Positions 17,852-26,205 of a stretch of DNA of 64,000 nucleotides are shown here, piece by piece. The notes under the pieces were generated by a model. That model searched no databases, was not told the DNA's origin, and worked only from the letters and a program-made list of their open reading frames with translations. The position numbers were made by a program, and so were the translations under genes. The DNA comes from an uncultured Muribaculaceae bacterium. GTDB lineage: Bacteria > Bacteroidota > Bacteroidia > Bacteroidales > Muribaculaceae. The stretch is from assembly GCA_905207535.1 (NCBI GenBank), contig CAJLLX010000001.1, positions 62,001 to 126,000 of the forward strand, in the 5' to 3' direction. Positions within the stretch are counted from its first letter, which is position 1, and the number at the start of each line of letters is the position of its first letter.

Positions 17852-18826
17852 TTGAAGGTCAGGAATATATATTGCACAGTAAGTGAGGCGTTGCGCACTT
17901 CCAAAGGGCGCAACATCCTCACTTTTTTAGTTTTTCTGGCCATTTCGGCTGTATTCTGGCTGCTGTTGGCGCTTAACGACGATGTGCAGCAGGATTACAA
18001 CATCCCGGTGCAGCTCGAGGGATTTCCCGAAGATGTGACACTACTTTCGGGATATAACACCACGCTGAGTGTGGCTGTGAAAGACAAAGGATCGTCGCTG
18101 ATGAAGTATGAGTTTGGGAATAACCCCACGATGAAGCTCAACTTCGACGACTTTATCAATACCGGCGACACCGTGCTGACTATCCGTGCCTCGCAGCTCA
18201 ACTCGGCAGTGCGGAGCATATTCGGCAACTCGGCATCAGTGGTGGCCATGCGCCCGGATTCGCTGAAGATGACATATACGTCCAATCCCGGCATCAAAGT
18301 GCCGGTGATAGTGGATTGCGACATCACCACTCAGACACAGTATGCCTACTCGGGCCATCCGATAGTCGACGTCGATTCGGTGATGCTCTACTCCAATTCG
18401 GCCCGGCGCTACAGCATCCACGCCATCCACACACGTCCGCTGATACTGGCCAACCTTACCGACACCAACACGGTGGATGTGGCGCTGAAAGTGCCGGCAG
18501 GCATGCGTGCCATCCCATCGTCGATTAAAGTGGTGGTGCCTGTGGAGCCGCTCGTGGCCAAGCAGCAGAAGGTGGCCGTGGAGATCATTAATGTGCCGGC
18601 AGGGGAGCGCGTAGTGACCTTCCCGGCTATTACCGAGGTATCATATCTGATACCCAAGAGCATGTATCATGCCGACATGGCGCCAATAAAGGCCACGGTA
18701 GACTACAGAGACATCCGCCCCGGAGTGAAGTCGCTGAATATCAGCCTGTCGAAATTGCCGTCGTATGTCAGGAATCCGGTGCTGACTCCCGACCATGTGG
18801 AATACGTGATAGAACGCATAGAATAA
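17852..18826 (+). CDS. YbbR-domain protein
   Basis: A 324-residue envelope protein. An N-terminal membrane helix (about 22-40, ILTFLVFLAISAVFWLLLAL) is followed by YbbR-like repeats: DYNIPVQLEGFPEDVTLL is the typical start of the first, with related strands at VPVIVDCDITTQ and VEIINVPAGERVVTFP. Family members in Firmicutes (CdaR) control the diadenylate cyclase CdaA; no cdaA is in this window, so that role is only a possibility. The start is TTG 17852; no in-frame ATG or closer alternative precedes the membrane helix. It ends 10 nt before coaE, within the conserved nusB-yajC-ybbR-coaE cluster. Confidence 0.85.
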   Translation: MKVRNIYCTVSEALRTSKGRNILTFLVFLAISAVFWLLLALNDDVQQDYNIPVQLEGFPEDVTLLSGYNTTLSVAVKDKGSSLMKYEFGNNPTMKLNFDDFINTGDTVLTIRASQLNSAVRSIFGNSASVVAMRPDSLKMTYTSNPGIKVPVIVDCDITTQTQYAYSGHPIVDVDSVMLYSNSARRYSIHAIHTRPLILANLTDTNTVDVALKVPAGMRAIPSSIKVVVPVEPLVAKQQKVAVEIINVPAGERVVTFPAITEVSYLIPKSMYHADMAPIKATVDYRDIRPGVKSLNISLSKLPSYVRNPVLTPDHVEYVIERIE

Positions 18827-18836
18827 TCTCCCTGAA

Positions 18837-19463
18837 ATGGAAAAACCGATAAAACTGATTGCCGTTGCCGGAGGAATAGGCAGCGGCAAATCTGTAATAT
18901 GCCGGATGCTCAGAGTGATGGGCTACGAGGTATACGACTGCGACACAATGGCAAAGGCGCTGATGGACCGCAGCGGGCGCATGAAGCAAAGAATAGCCGG
19001 GGAAATAGGGGAGGAAGCTATCATGATGCCGGCCGACAATGCCTGGGAGACGGCCGTGATAGACCGGCGCCGACTTTCGGCGATAGTATTTTCTGACAAG
19101 GAGAAACTGTCGCGACTCAATGCTATAGTACATGGCGAAGTGATAGCCGATGTGAAGCGCTGGCGCGACGGGAAAAGGGTCGGTGGAAAAAATGTGGTGT
19201 TTGTAGAGTCGGCAGTGCTCTACACCTCGGGCTTGCACCGCGAGGTGGATGCCATCTGGTATGTCAGCGCCTCGGAGAGCACGCGCATAGAGCGCGCCAT
19301 GGCTCGCGACAATGCCACTCGCGAGCAGATTGTCGCACGCATCGCCAGCCAGGAGAAAGAGCTCGCGGCCATGAGGCAGTCTGGAGATAATATCTATGAG
19401 ATAGACAACAACGGCGAGAGGGCAGTGCTGCCTCAGGTGCTTGGACTGTTGAGGAAGATTTAG
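18837..19463 (+). CDS. coaE: Dephospho-CoA kinase
   Basis: CoaE phosphorylates the 3'-hydroxyl of dephospho-CoA, the last step of coenzyme A synthesis. The 208-residue protein has the P-loop AGGIGSGKSV (11-20), CDTMAKALMD in the CoA lid region, a diverged LSAIVFSDKEKLSRLNAIVHGEV segment, and VFVESAVLYTSGL followed by SESTRIERAMARDN. It overlaps the convergent amidase gene by 4 nt in the shared TTAG: TAG on plus is the stop here, and TAA on minus is the stop there. coaBC, for earlier steps of the same pathway, lies at 39950-41233. Confidence 0.94.
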   Translation: MEKPIKLIAVAGGIGSGKSVICRMLRVMGYEVYDCDTMAKALMDRSGRMKQRIAGEIGEEAIMMPADNAWETAVIDRRRLSAIVFSDKEKLSRLNAIVHGEVIADVKRWRDGKRVGGKNVVFVESAVLYTSGLHREVDAIWYVSASESTRIERAMARDNATREQIVARIASQEKELAAMRQSGDNIYEIDNNGERAVLPQVLGLLRKI

Positions 19464-20263
19464 CGTTCTACGACACTACAGAATAGATCAAAATCATCGG
19501 CGTCATCGCCCACGGGGAGGCGGCGGCGCATCTTGTTGACCTCGTCAATCGTATAAGATGCATACAGCAGATCGTGAGACCGGCTTGAAGCAATCTCGTG
19601 GCCTGAGGGATCGAACACGTAAGCCATATTTTCATAGTCGCCGTAATCGTCGCGTCCCGAACGGTCGGCGCCCACTACCACAGCCTGATTTTCTATTGCG
19701 CGGGCGATGAGCAACTGCTTCCACGCATATCCGCGCGTCGAAGGCCAGTTGGCCGGCACGATGAGCATGTCGTAGCGGTTCCCCTTATTGCGGCACCACA
19801 CCGGGAAACGGAGGTCGTAGCAGATGACGAAAGAGATGTTCCATCCGCGGTATCTCACCACCTTCGGGAGAGTGGCTCCGGGAGTAAAGATCTTAGCCTC
19901 GGGACTGAGGCAAAAGAGATGGCGCTTGTCGTAAAGGGTGATTTCGCCCGAAGGCTCTACAAAGAAGCCGCGGTTGAGATATTTCCCATCCTCCTTGATC
20001 AGCACGCTTCCGACAATCGCCACATTGAAGTCGGCGCTCCATTGTCTGACTGTGTCGATAGCCTCCTGACCGTGGTTCGTGGCCATCTGCTCGATAAGCG
20101 ACTCGTCCTGAATAAATCCGGTGCTGAAAAGTTCGGGCAATACAAGGATGTCGGTACCGGGCTGAAGGTGCCGGAGACTGTCATGCACCATGGCCATGTT
20201 GCTGTCATAATCGCACCATGCGATGGGGAGCGGGAGCACCGCTATGTTGATCCTGTTGTTCAC
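19460..20263 (-). CDS. Nitrilase-family amidohydrolase (omega-amidase type)
   Basis: A 267-residue C-N hydrolase. The catalytic triad of the nitrilase fold is visible: Glu44 in VLPELFSTGF, Lys113 in LYDKRHLF and Cys148 in VICYDLRFPVWCRN. The short sequence and the YDLRFPVW motif put it close to YafV/Nit2 omega-amidases, which hydrolyse 2-oxoglutaramate or similar deaminated amides, a metabolite repair job. The start is GTG 20263; no ATG lies near the family N-terminus. The acyltransferase gene ends 23 nt upstream, so the two are probably co-transcribed. Confidence 0.9.
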   Translation of the reverse strand: MNNRINIAVLPLPIAWCDYDSNMAMVHDSLRHLQPGTDILVLPELFSTGFIQDESLIEQMATNHGQEAIDTVRQWSADFNVAIVGSVLIKEDGKYLNRGFFVEPSGEITLYDKRHLFCLSPEAKIFTPGATLPKVVRYRGWNISFVICYDLRFPVWCRNKGNRYDMLIVPANWPSTRGYAWKQLLIARAIENQAVVVGADRSGRDDYGDYENMAYVFDPSGHEIASSRSHDLLYASYTIDEVNKMRRRLPVGDDADDFDLFCSVVER

Positions 20264-20286
20264 GGGAGTATACTGTTTAATCGAAA

Positions 20287-20835
20287 TTACGACGGGCCGA
20301 CGGTGAATTTGTCGGGATATTTACCGGTGTAACCCCGGTAATAGTTCTTGATGGCGGCGAGGTCGGCATTGATGTCACCGGTGGGCTCAAAGATCTCTGA
20401 AACCTCTATATGTCGCGAGGGATAGTCGATGGCGCCAAGTGCCACCGGCACTCCGGTCTCGTAAGCGATGCGGAGGAAACCGGTGTGCCAGTTGACGACT
20501 CGTTTACGGGTCCCTTCGGGGGTGATGGCGAGTGTCAGCGTGGCCACGCTGTTGAATTTCCAGACAAGAGTCTCCACAAGCGATCCGCCCTTTTTCCCCC
20601 TCTTTACCGGCACACCGCCGATGGCCTTGAAAAATAAGCCGAGAGGAAAGAAAAACCATGAAGATTTCATCAGAAATCCGGCCTTGCGGCCGACGGAATG
20701 GATGGCCAGTTCACCCAGGATAAAATCCCAGTTGGATGTGTGGGGAGCCACACATATGATGCATTTGGGATAATCGGGGATGGTGAAGTTGAGTGTCCAT
20801 CCGAAGATCTTAAGTATACGTGCGGAGATATTCAT
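20287..20835 (-). CDS. PlsC-like acyltransferase
   Basis: A 182-residue lysophospholipid acyltransferase-family protein. The H-x4-D catalytic motif is HTSNWDF (His32, Asp37), followed by the substrate loop FPLGLFFKAIGGVPVKRG and the PEGTRKRV block. It is shorter than PlsC of E. coli (245) and belongs to the compact bacteroidal group that lacks a long N-terminal helix. It probably acylates a lysophospholipid or other lipid at the inner membrane; the acceptor is uncertain. A strong hairpin separates it from the upstream gene. Confidence 0.85.
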   Translation of the reverse strand: MNISARILKIFGWTLNFTIPDYPKCIICVAPHTSNWDFILGELAIHSVGRKAGFLMKSSWFFFPLGLFFKAIGGVPVKRGKKGGSLVETLVWKFNSVATLTLAITPEGTRKRVVNWHTGFLRIAYETGVPVALGAIDYPSRHIEVSEIFEPTGDINADLAAIKNYYRGYTGKYPDKFTVGPS

Positions 20836-20896
20836 TTGTCGGGTTTGTTATACCTCCCAGCGGAGGTGGATTGGTGGAGCTGTTGCAGAGCTGATT

Positions 20897-20936
20897 ACTA
20901 TCCTCTGCCTGAGTTTGGCGACAGGCAGAGGATAGT
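20897..20936. terminator. Strong 15-bp hairpin
   Basis: ACTATCCTCTGCCTG (20897-20911) pairs perfectly with CAGGCAGAGGATAGT (20922-20936) around a 10-nt loop. It lies just after the 20961-21326 gene on the minus strand and probably ends or processes that mRNA, although no T-run follows on that strand. Confidence 0.65.
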
Positions 20937-20960
20937 GATGGCGGGGGAGAAAGGGATGGT

Positions 20961-21326
20961 TCAGGCCTTTTCGGTTGCGGCCTTGTTGGCATCCTTCACT
21001 TCAGCGGGGAGCGCGGCGTTCATGGCCTTGACGATTTCCTGAACGTGTGCGGCGAATTTCTCGCGGAACGATGCATATGCCTTGTGGAAATAAGCACGAC
21101 GTGCTTTGTGATACTCAGCCACTGTAGCGAAGTCGGAAGGGGTCTTGTCGAAGGCAAACGATGCATTTGCCAGAGCTGCAGACTGGAGGTCGGCAATCTT
21201 GCCGACAATCGGCTCCATATCCTCGGGCTTAACGCCTTTGACGTATCTTGCTGCGATGAGACACTCGGTAGCAAGGTCGGCGCATACCTTGTTGACCATC
21301 TTTTTCAGACATCTTTTGTTAGCCAT
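20961..21326 (-). CDS. Conserved hypothetical protein, helical
   Basis: A 121-residue protein beginning MANKRCLKKMVNKVCADLATECL. Proteins with this lead recur in Bacteroidales in my memory but have no assigned function. The sequence is almost entirely helix-prone, with Ala, Lys and Glu spaced as in amphipathic helices (AEYHKARRAYFHKAYASFREKFAAHVQEIV), and has no signal peptide or membrane segment, so it is probably cytosolic. The tail is Ala/Lys-rich. It lies 38 nt after thrC and may be read from the thrC promoter; it is followed by a strong hairpin. Confidence 0.75.
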   Translation of the reverse strand: MANKRCLKKMVNKVCADLATECLIAARYVKGVKPEDMEPIVGKIADLQSAALANASFAFDKTPSDFATVAEYHKARRAYFHKAYASFREKFAAHVQEIVKAMNAALPAEVKDANKAATEKA

Positions 21327-21364
21327 AAGTCTTAAATGTTTTATAGTAGGAAAAAATGTATTGA

Positions 21365-22663
21365 TTATTGTCGGTTGAGAGCACGGTTGAGCGCGCTGAG
21401 ATTTGGCGGGATCTTCACCAGGTTGGCCGGATGGCGATGGGGCAGTTCTACAGCATGGATTTGCGGGATTTTATTGCCGAAGACAGTGCGGAGAGCCTCG
21501 TCGGATTTGCAGGGGTCAGCACTGGCCAGGGCCACGCCTACATATCCCTCGGGAAGATGACGGTCGATAGCACGGAGCGCCGTGGCACTCTGTGGATCTA
21601 CGATATATCCGTATCGGTCATAAGTATCGCGCATGGTTTGTGCTATTTCTTCATCATTATAGGAGTACCCGTCGACACGTCCCCTGAGCTTCGCAGTGTC
21701 TCCCTTGTATAGGTCGATGATGCGTGCGATATTCGAGGGGTTGCCCACATCCATGGCGCGCGCGAGAGTGAGCAGCGCGCGCTGAGGCCGGAATCCTCCG
21801 GTTTTCAGATATTCAACAAATACATCGTTGGCATTGTTGGCCGCGAAAAATTTTTCTACGGGGAGTCCCATCTCTTTTGCCATCAAAGCAGCGCAGAAGC
21901 TGCCGAGATTGCCGCACGGGATGGAGATGATCGAGCGACAATCCACACCGTGGCGCTCGACAATGCGGGCGTAGGTGTGGAAGAAATATATCAAAGAGGG
22001 GAGTTCTCTTGCCAGATTGATGGAATTGCCGGAGGTAAGCACTGTGTTGTGCGAGCCGCTGCCGGTGCGCAGTGCCTCCTTCACCAAGTGCTGGCAGTCG
22101 TCGAAGCTGCCTTCTACCTCGATGGCAAGGACATTGCGGATGCCTAAAAACTGGGATAGCTGTTCACGGCTGAGTTCGCCACCCGGGAAAACCACGCACA
22201 CGCGGGTGTTGGGCGATTTGGCGAACGCATTGGCCACGGCACCGCCGCTGTCGCCCGAAGTGGCAAGAAGTATGTCATGTTTGACACGTTTCCCGGCATC
22301 GAAGGCATCCATAAGATAGGCCATGAATCGCGCACCTACGTCCTTAAACGACTTTGTGGGGCCATGAAACAGCTCGAGAACATATTTATTGGGCGCGAGC
22401 TGTCTGAGGGGAATGTCGAAATTGAGCGCATTGCTTACAATACGCTTTAACACGGTGGAAGAGAGGATGTCGCCGAAGAGCATATTCATTACCACAAATG
22501 CAATATCGTGGAGCGACATCTCGGCGATATTGTTGAAAAAAGCCTTGGGCAGACGTGGCAGTTCATCGGGCATATACAGGCCTCCATCGGGAGCAATCCC
22601 GTTGGTAATACCTTGGGAAAGAGAGACTTTTGAAGATTGACCATTCGTACTGTGAAGCATCAT
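21365..22663 (-). CDS. thrC: Threonine synthase
   Basis: ThrC converts O-phosphohomoserine to threonine with pyridoxal phosphate. The 432-residue enzyme has the N-terminal block SQGITNGIAPDGGLYMPDELP, the PLP lysine in FHGPTKSFKDVGARF (Lys107), the phosphate-binding LATSGDSGGAVANAF, and NSINLAREL and IPCGNLGSF blocks. It is the long, enteric-like class. The two first codons are both ATG (22663 and 22660). The -7 box at 22765-22772 predicts a leader near 95 nt. No thrA or thrB is nearby in the window. Confidence 0.95.
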   Translation of the reverse strand: MMLHSTNGQSSKVSLSQGITNGIAPDGGLYMPDELPRLPKAFFNNIAEMSLHDIAFVVMNMLFGDILSSTVLKRIVSNALNFDIPLRQLAPNKYVLELFHGPTKSFKDVGARFMAYLMDAFDAGKRVKHDILLATSGDSGGAVANAFAKSPNTRVCVVFPGGELSREQLSQFLGIRNVLAIEVEGSFDDCQHLVKEALRTGSGSHNTVLTSGNSINLARELPSLIYFFHTYARIVERHGVDCRSIISIPCGNLGSFCAALMAKEMGLPVEKFFAANNANDVFVEYLKTGGFRPQRALLTLARAMDVGNPSNIARIIDLYKGDTAKLRGRVDGYSYNDEEIAQTMRDTYDRYGYIVDPQSATALRAIDRHLPEGYVGVALASADPCKSDEALRTVFGNKIPQIHAVELPHRHPANLVKIPPNLSALNRALNRQ

Positions 22664-22764
22664 ATCTCTACAAACTTATTTGAGCAATACAATACCAAAC
22701 AAAAATTGAGCCAAACCTTGACATCATAGATATCGCAATGATAGATTTCGGCCTATTTACTTAG

Positions 22765-22772
22765 CAAAGATA
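22765..22772 (-). promoter_or_regulatory. -7 box for thrC
   Basis: On the minus strand 22772-22765 reads TATCTTTG, an exact match to TAnnTTTG. No good -33 TTTG is seen at the usual distance. A second possible box, TAAGTTTG (22678-22671), would give an almost leaderless mRNA. Confidence 0.55.
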
Positions 22773-23022
22773 ATAAATTATTAGAATATTTGGCTCGGCT
22801 TCCGGTATGTTATAAATCATAGTTATTAGATTATCTGGCCGCGACAGAGCAGGATTAGATCGGGACAGATAGCGGAAAGGACACAACGTGAAGTGAGCAA
22901 TATCAATGCCTTAGCCGGCAGCATCAGTTGGATAAGATTAATCGAATCAGCGTATGCAGCAGTTTCACGGAGCTATGGTCGCAATATCTGAGATATAAAA
23001 GGATAGTGGCAATAGAGTGTAA
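22773..23022. other. Start of AT-rich gene-poor island
   Basis: No coding frame or RNA gene is recognisable in these 250 bases between the thrC promoter and the first tandem array. The base composition is visibly more AT-rich than in the flanking genes. Confidence 0.5.
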
Positions 23023-23188
23023 AGTTGCAAAAGAATTATAATAAACTCATATGGCGCAGTTGCAAAAAGATTAAAATGGAGATTTGGCGCAGTTGCAAAA
23101 AGATTAAAATGGAGATTTGGCGCAGTTGCAAAAGAGTAAAATGGAGATCTGGAGCAGTTTCAAAAGAATATAATAAGGAAATATGGCG
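23023..23188. repeat. Tandem array of five degenerate 32-35-bp repeats
   Basis: Copies of the unit starting AGTTGCAAAAAGATTAAAAT begin at 23023, 23058, 23091, 23124 and 23156, at 35-, 33-, 33- and 32-bp spacing. The second and third copies are nearly identical; the outer ones have diverged, as in slippage-made minisatellites. The 33-bp length keeps reading frame, but none of the resulting frames has a good start, so I treat it as noncoding. There are no unique spacers, so this is not a CRISPR array. Confidence 0.85.
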
Positions 23189-23456
23189 GTAAGGTTTCTG
23201 CTGATGAGGGGAGGAGTAATAAGTAATGAACAGGGGAGGCCGGTCACTATAAAGACTGACTCTATTTTACATAACGCTCATTCTACAACAATTCTTTCAG
23301 TCTCAAACGAGAGCGGTAAGAGGGTTCTCAATACACAATTTTGAGGCCACGGCAAGAATCGTTTTGTTATTCAGTAGCTATTTCCGACGGGGAATATAAC
23401 ATCGAGAGAAACGGTATGTGCAACACTCCCGGAATTTTCTACGGCCCACAGAGGCA

Positions 23457-23687
23457 TCAAAAGTATGAGCAAGCTGCATCTCTGAACAATTTTTTAAACG
23501 TGCCGAGTTTCTTCCGCAGAATATGCAAGGGAATCATGTAAAGTTCTCCAGGAGTATCTTCGTACTTCGGGGTAATGATGTCATGATATAAAGTGTCAAC
23601 GATCTGCTGATACATGGTGTCAATGAGGAGCCGTTATAAAGTGTCAACGATCTGCTGATACATGATGTCAACGATCTCATGATACAT
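23457..23687 (-). pseudogene. Relic of an octapeptide-repeat protein
   Basis: Read on the minus strand from ATG 23687, this frame gives MYHEIVDI, MYQQIVDT, L, then a TAA stop at 23634-23636, then RLLIDT, MYQQIVDT, LYHDIITP, followed by a charged non-repeat end (KYEDTPGELYMIPLHILRKK and a further 20 residues) and a TGA at 23457. The 24-bp DNA repeats thus translate to 8-residue units with the pattern x-Y-x-x-I-V-D-T, and the nonrepetitive end has the composition of real protein. With one in-frame stop and no upstream start, it is most likely the 3' end of a decayed gene. Family not recognised. Confidence 0.45.
23593..23687. repeat. 24-bp imperfect direct repeats
   Basis: Units related to GTGTCAACGATCTGCTGATA begin at 23593, 23617, 23641 and 23665, each 24 bp apart; partial copies flank them (GATGTCATGATATAAA at 23577 and GATGACACC at 23688). 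Copies one and three are identical over 20 bases. They coincide with the octapeptide repeats of the pseudogene. Confidence 0.8.
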
Positions 23688-23759
23688 GATGACACCTTAG
23701 AAAGAGAAGAAGAGGCCACGGAGATGTCAATGACGATAATAAGCAGCTTATATGATGCA

Positions 23760-24544
23760 TGTCGATAAAAGCGGGAAATCGTAACAGAAAATTAAGGCGT
23801 CGACAATTCGATATTTCGAACGAGACTTGGCCATCGGTCGAGATTTGCAAAATTTCGGGCCCTAAAACCGACTAATTTCGGCTAATAATAGCGGCGATTA
23901 GAGCAAGGGAAATAAAAGCTAAATATGTTTAAATCAAAAGATAAACTCATGCGTGGAGCGTTATAATAGTACACACCGACAAGAAAATAATCATTTGAAA
24001 AGAGTTTCTCAAATTATTTCGATTTAGATATTCAAAGGGATAATGGTGCAATTGAGAACAGTACGAATGAATATTTAAATTACGAATTTAGATTCTAATA
24101 CTTTTGGTTGGTTTTAGTAAATTGCGAATTGCAAATCTTGAATCGAGGCGATATTTACAAGATTAAATTCTCATTTACTACTTATTTTAAACTCCCGGTA
24201 AAGTACCTCACAAGCCTCGGAAAGTAACAATTTACATTTCATTTTCCCTATTTCAAATCCTTTTGCAGTTGTTAATTTGGGTCAAAAATTACGCTCAGTA
24301 ATTTTTAACTCAAAATATAATGCGCTAATACTCATACTATTTATAATTAAATCTTAAAGTAAAAATCTACAGACAACCTCTACAGACGGCTTTTGCTGCA
24401 TCTGGAATTGTTTTCAATCATGAAACAATGTGAAAATGTGATAAATAGCGCAATCTTATTAAAGCGCAGGTGTTAATAAACACCGCTCCCCTCTCCCGTC
24501 TTTCAGACGCCAGTTGGAGATCTTTAGTCAGCTCAGATAACATT
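23760..24544. other. AT-rich intergenic stretch
   Basis: No gene is recognisable in about 785 bases. Minor structure: AATAA...TTTGA pairs with TCAAA...TTATT around 23986-24018, and CGTCT/AGACG at 24497-24509. ATTGCAAAT at 24128-24136 repeats the inner arm of the palindrome at 24545-24652, and CAATTTACA at about 24229 resembles its right arm, so weak upstream operators are possible. Confidence 0.5.
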
Positions 24545-24652
24545 TGAGAATTTTTATGTGTTTGTGAATGTAATTAATGCAAAATTGCAAATGCAACAAT
24601 AAATTTGCAATTTACAAATTAATTAATTACATTTGCACTCAGAAAATTCTCA
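24545..24652. promoter_or_regulatory. 108-bp nested palindrome over the regulator promoter
   Basis: Three perfect arm pairs share one centre near 24599: TGAGAATTTT/AAAATTCTCA (24545-24554, 24643-24652), AATGTAATTAAT/ATTAATTACATT (24567-24578, 24622-24633) and AAATTGCAAAT/ATTTGCAATTT (24582-24592, 24603-24613). The right half contains the promoter of the downstream HTH gene. The arrangement fits a large autoregulatory operator. Confidence 0.75.
24604..24635 (+). promoter_or_regulatory. Promoter of the HTH regulator gene
   Basis: TTTG (24604-24607) and TACATTTG (24628-24635) are 20 nt apart, a full Bacteroidota promoter inside the palindrome. The predicted start near 24642 gives a leader of about 37 nt. 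The mirror half carries a poorer match (TACATTCA on the minus strand), with no gene behind it. Confidence 0.75.
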
Positions 24653-24678
24653 AAGATAAATAGAAGATATACTCGATT

Positions 24679-25428
24679 ATGGATCTCGTCGCCCGTTTAA
24701 AGCTCTATATGGAGTCGGAAGGCATTGCTATCTCGCAGTTTGCCGACACATGTTCCATACCCCGCCCCACAATGTCACAGATACTCAACGGCAGGAACAA
24801 AAAGATCTCCGACGAACTGATAAGCAAGATTCATCAGGCTTATTCCAATCTTTCCGTGCTGTGGCTGATGTTTGGCGAGGGAGATATGACGGTGACGGGA
24901 GATACGCAATTCTCAAAGCCTCAAAATGCGTCTTTTGGCGGCACTTCGGAGCGGTTTGTGCCTAATAATAAGGCAGATATGACAGCCGGAGTTGCTTCGG
25001 CATCGGGCGGCATTTTTGATCCGGAAAAGTCGGACGACCGAAATTCCGGCAATTTTGATGAATTTCGCATCAACGATACCCCTGCCGGATCGCAGGATGA
25101 CCCGCGCAACGGCGCAAGCCGCGGCACAGCATCCGGCAAACGGCCTTCCGACTCGCTGATTGATTTCGACTCCTTCAACGATGGCCTGCAGGGATCATCT
25201 CCGGCCACCGACTCGCCCCGAGCCGAGTATAGCACTTACGAAACTTCAGCTGCCGCATCAGTGCGCCAATCCCCTGCCGACAACTCCGGCGCCCAGAACG
25301 AGGCCGAGGTCTCTGCGTTGCCTCCGAGGAGCATCAACCTGCTCACTCCCTCCGACAAACGCATCACCAATATTGTGGTATTTTATTCCGACAACTCTTT
25401 CCAGTCGTTTTATCCGGCCATGAAGTAA
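24679..25428 (+). CDS. HTH transcriptional regulator with a disordered linker
   Basis: A 249-residue protein of a phage-repressor-like XRE type common in Bacteroidota. Residues 1-70 form the HTH domain (LKLYMESEGIAISQFADTCS, then IPRPTMSQILNGRNKKISDELISKI and WLMFGEGDM). Residues about 75-205 are low-complexity and rich in Ser, Asp, Pro and Ala, so probably disordered. The final about 35 residues (INLLTPSDKRITNIVVFYSD and on) form a conserved short C-terminal motif of this group. There is no LexA-type protease domain. A 108-bp palindrome over its promoter suggests that it regulates itself. Targets and ligand are unknown. Confidence 0.8.
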   Translation: MDLVARLKLYMESEGIAISQFADTCSIPRPTMSQILNGRNKKISDELISKIHQAYSNLSVLWLMFGEGDMTVTGDTQFSKPQNASFGGTSERFVPNNKADMTAGVASASGGIFDPEKSDDRNSGNFDEFRINDTPAGSQDDPRNGASRGTASGKRPSDSLIDFDSFNDGLQGSSPATDSPRAEYSTYETSAAASVRQSPADNSGAQNEAEVSALPPRSINLLTPSDKRITNIVVFYSDNSFQSFYPAMK

Positions 25429-25556
25429 AAAAACGGTGCCGGGATGCATCGCGTTTCCAATAAATTTTCGTAATTTCGTGCTGTCCTATGGCCACTGCCT
25501 TGCAGGAGGTGGTCCCCGACGTATGTCAAATATCAATAGCACTCTAATATATAGGT

Positions 25557-26180
25557 ATGCTTATTATTGGAATAGCCGGAGGCACCGGATCCGGCAAGAC
25601 TACGGTAGTAAATAAAATCATCTCCTCGTTTCCTACCGGCGAGGTGGCCGTGATACCTCAGGATTCCTACTATAAGGATCTGTCGCACATCCCGCCCGAG
25701 GAGCGAAGCAAAATCAACTTTGACGAACCCAATGCTATTGAATGGCCGTTGCTCGTGGAGCATCTCAACCGCCTCAAAGACGGCCAATCGATAGAGATGC
25801 CTACCTATTCATATCTCACCTGCACCCGCCAGAAAGAGACCGTGCATGTCGATCCCTGCGACGTGGTGATCGTAGAGGGCATCCTTGTGCTCACCGACCC
25901 CAGCATCCGCCAGATGATGGATGTGAAATGTTTTGTCGACGCTGATCCCGACGATCGCCTTATCCGCGTCATAGCTCGCGACTGCATAGAGCGCGGACGC
26001 ACACCCCAGATGGTCATCGACCGTTATCAGGATGTGCTCAAACCCATGCACTGCCTCTACATCGAGCCGTCGAAGCGTTTCGCCGACCTCATCATACCTC
26101 AGGGAGGCAAAAACGCCGTAGCCATAGGACTGCTCACCGACTATATCGACGGCCAGCTGCGCCGCTCATGCCGGCAATGA
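25557..26180 (+). CDS. udk: Uridine kinase
   Basis: Udk phosphorylates uridine and cytidine with a nucleoside triphosphate for pyrimidine salvage. The 207-residue protein has the P-loop [12 protein letters not shown] (5-16), [31 protein letters not shown] and VIVEGILVL, then [15 protein letters not shown] with the lid arginines. Length and motif order are normal. The start is ATG 25557. A possible but weak -7 box (TAATTTCG, 25471-25478) lies upstream. lptB follows after 25 nt, so both may share one mRNA. Confidence 0.95.
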   Translation: MLIIGIAGGTGSGKTTVVNKIISSFPTGEVAVIPQDSYYKDLSHIPPEERSKINFDEPNAIEWPLLVEHLNRLKDGQSIEMPTYSYLTCTRQKETVHVDPCDVVIVEGILVLTDPSIRQMMDVKCFVDADPDDRLIRVIARDCIERGRTPQMVIDRYQDVLKPMHCLYIEPSKRFADLIIPQGGKNAVAIGLLTDYIDGQLRRSCRQ

Positions 26181-26205
26181 TCCCATCCAACAGCACATCA
26201 CACCT

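Noticed and set aside
23023..23188. Possible CRISPR array
   Set aside because: The repeats abut each other with no unique spacers, and no cas gene is present.
23023..23188. 11-residue repeat protein encoded by the 33-bp array
   Set aside because: One frame stays open through the copies, but it has no good start codon, is very basic and Trp/Cys-rich, and is broken soon after the array.
23341..23541. 66-codon open frame on the plus strand
   Set aside because: It overlaps the minus-strand relic, has no recognisable motif and irregular composition; the minus-strand reading explains the repeats better.
23534..23719. 61-codon minus-strand frame through the 24-bp repeats
   Set aside because: It is open, but its Ser/Leu/Thr-only composition looks like an off-frame reading; the other frame with IVDT repeats has more protein-like content despite one stop.
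22664..24678. Insertion sequence or integrase remnant in the AT-rich island
   Set aside because: No transposase or recombinase motif and no terminal inverted repeats or target duplication could be found by eye.
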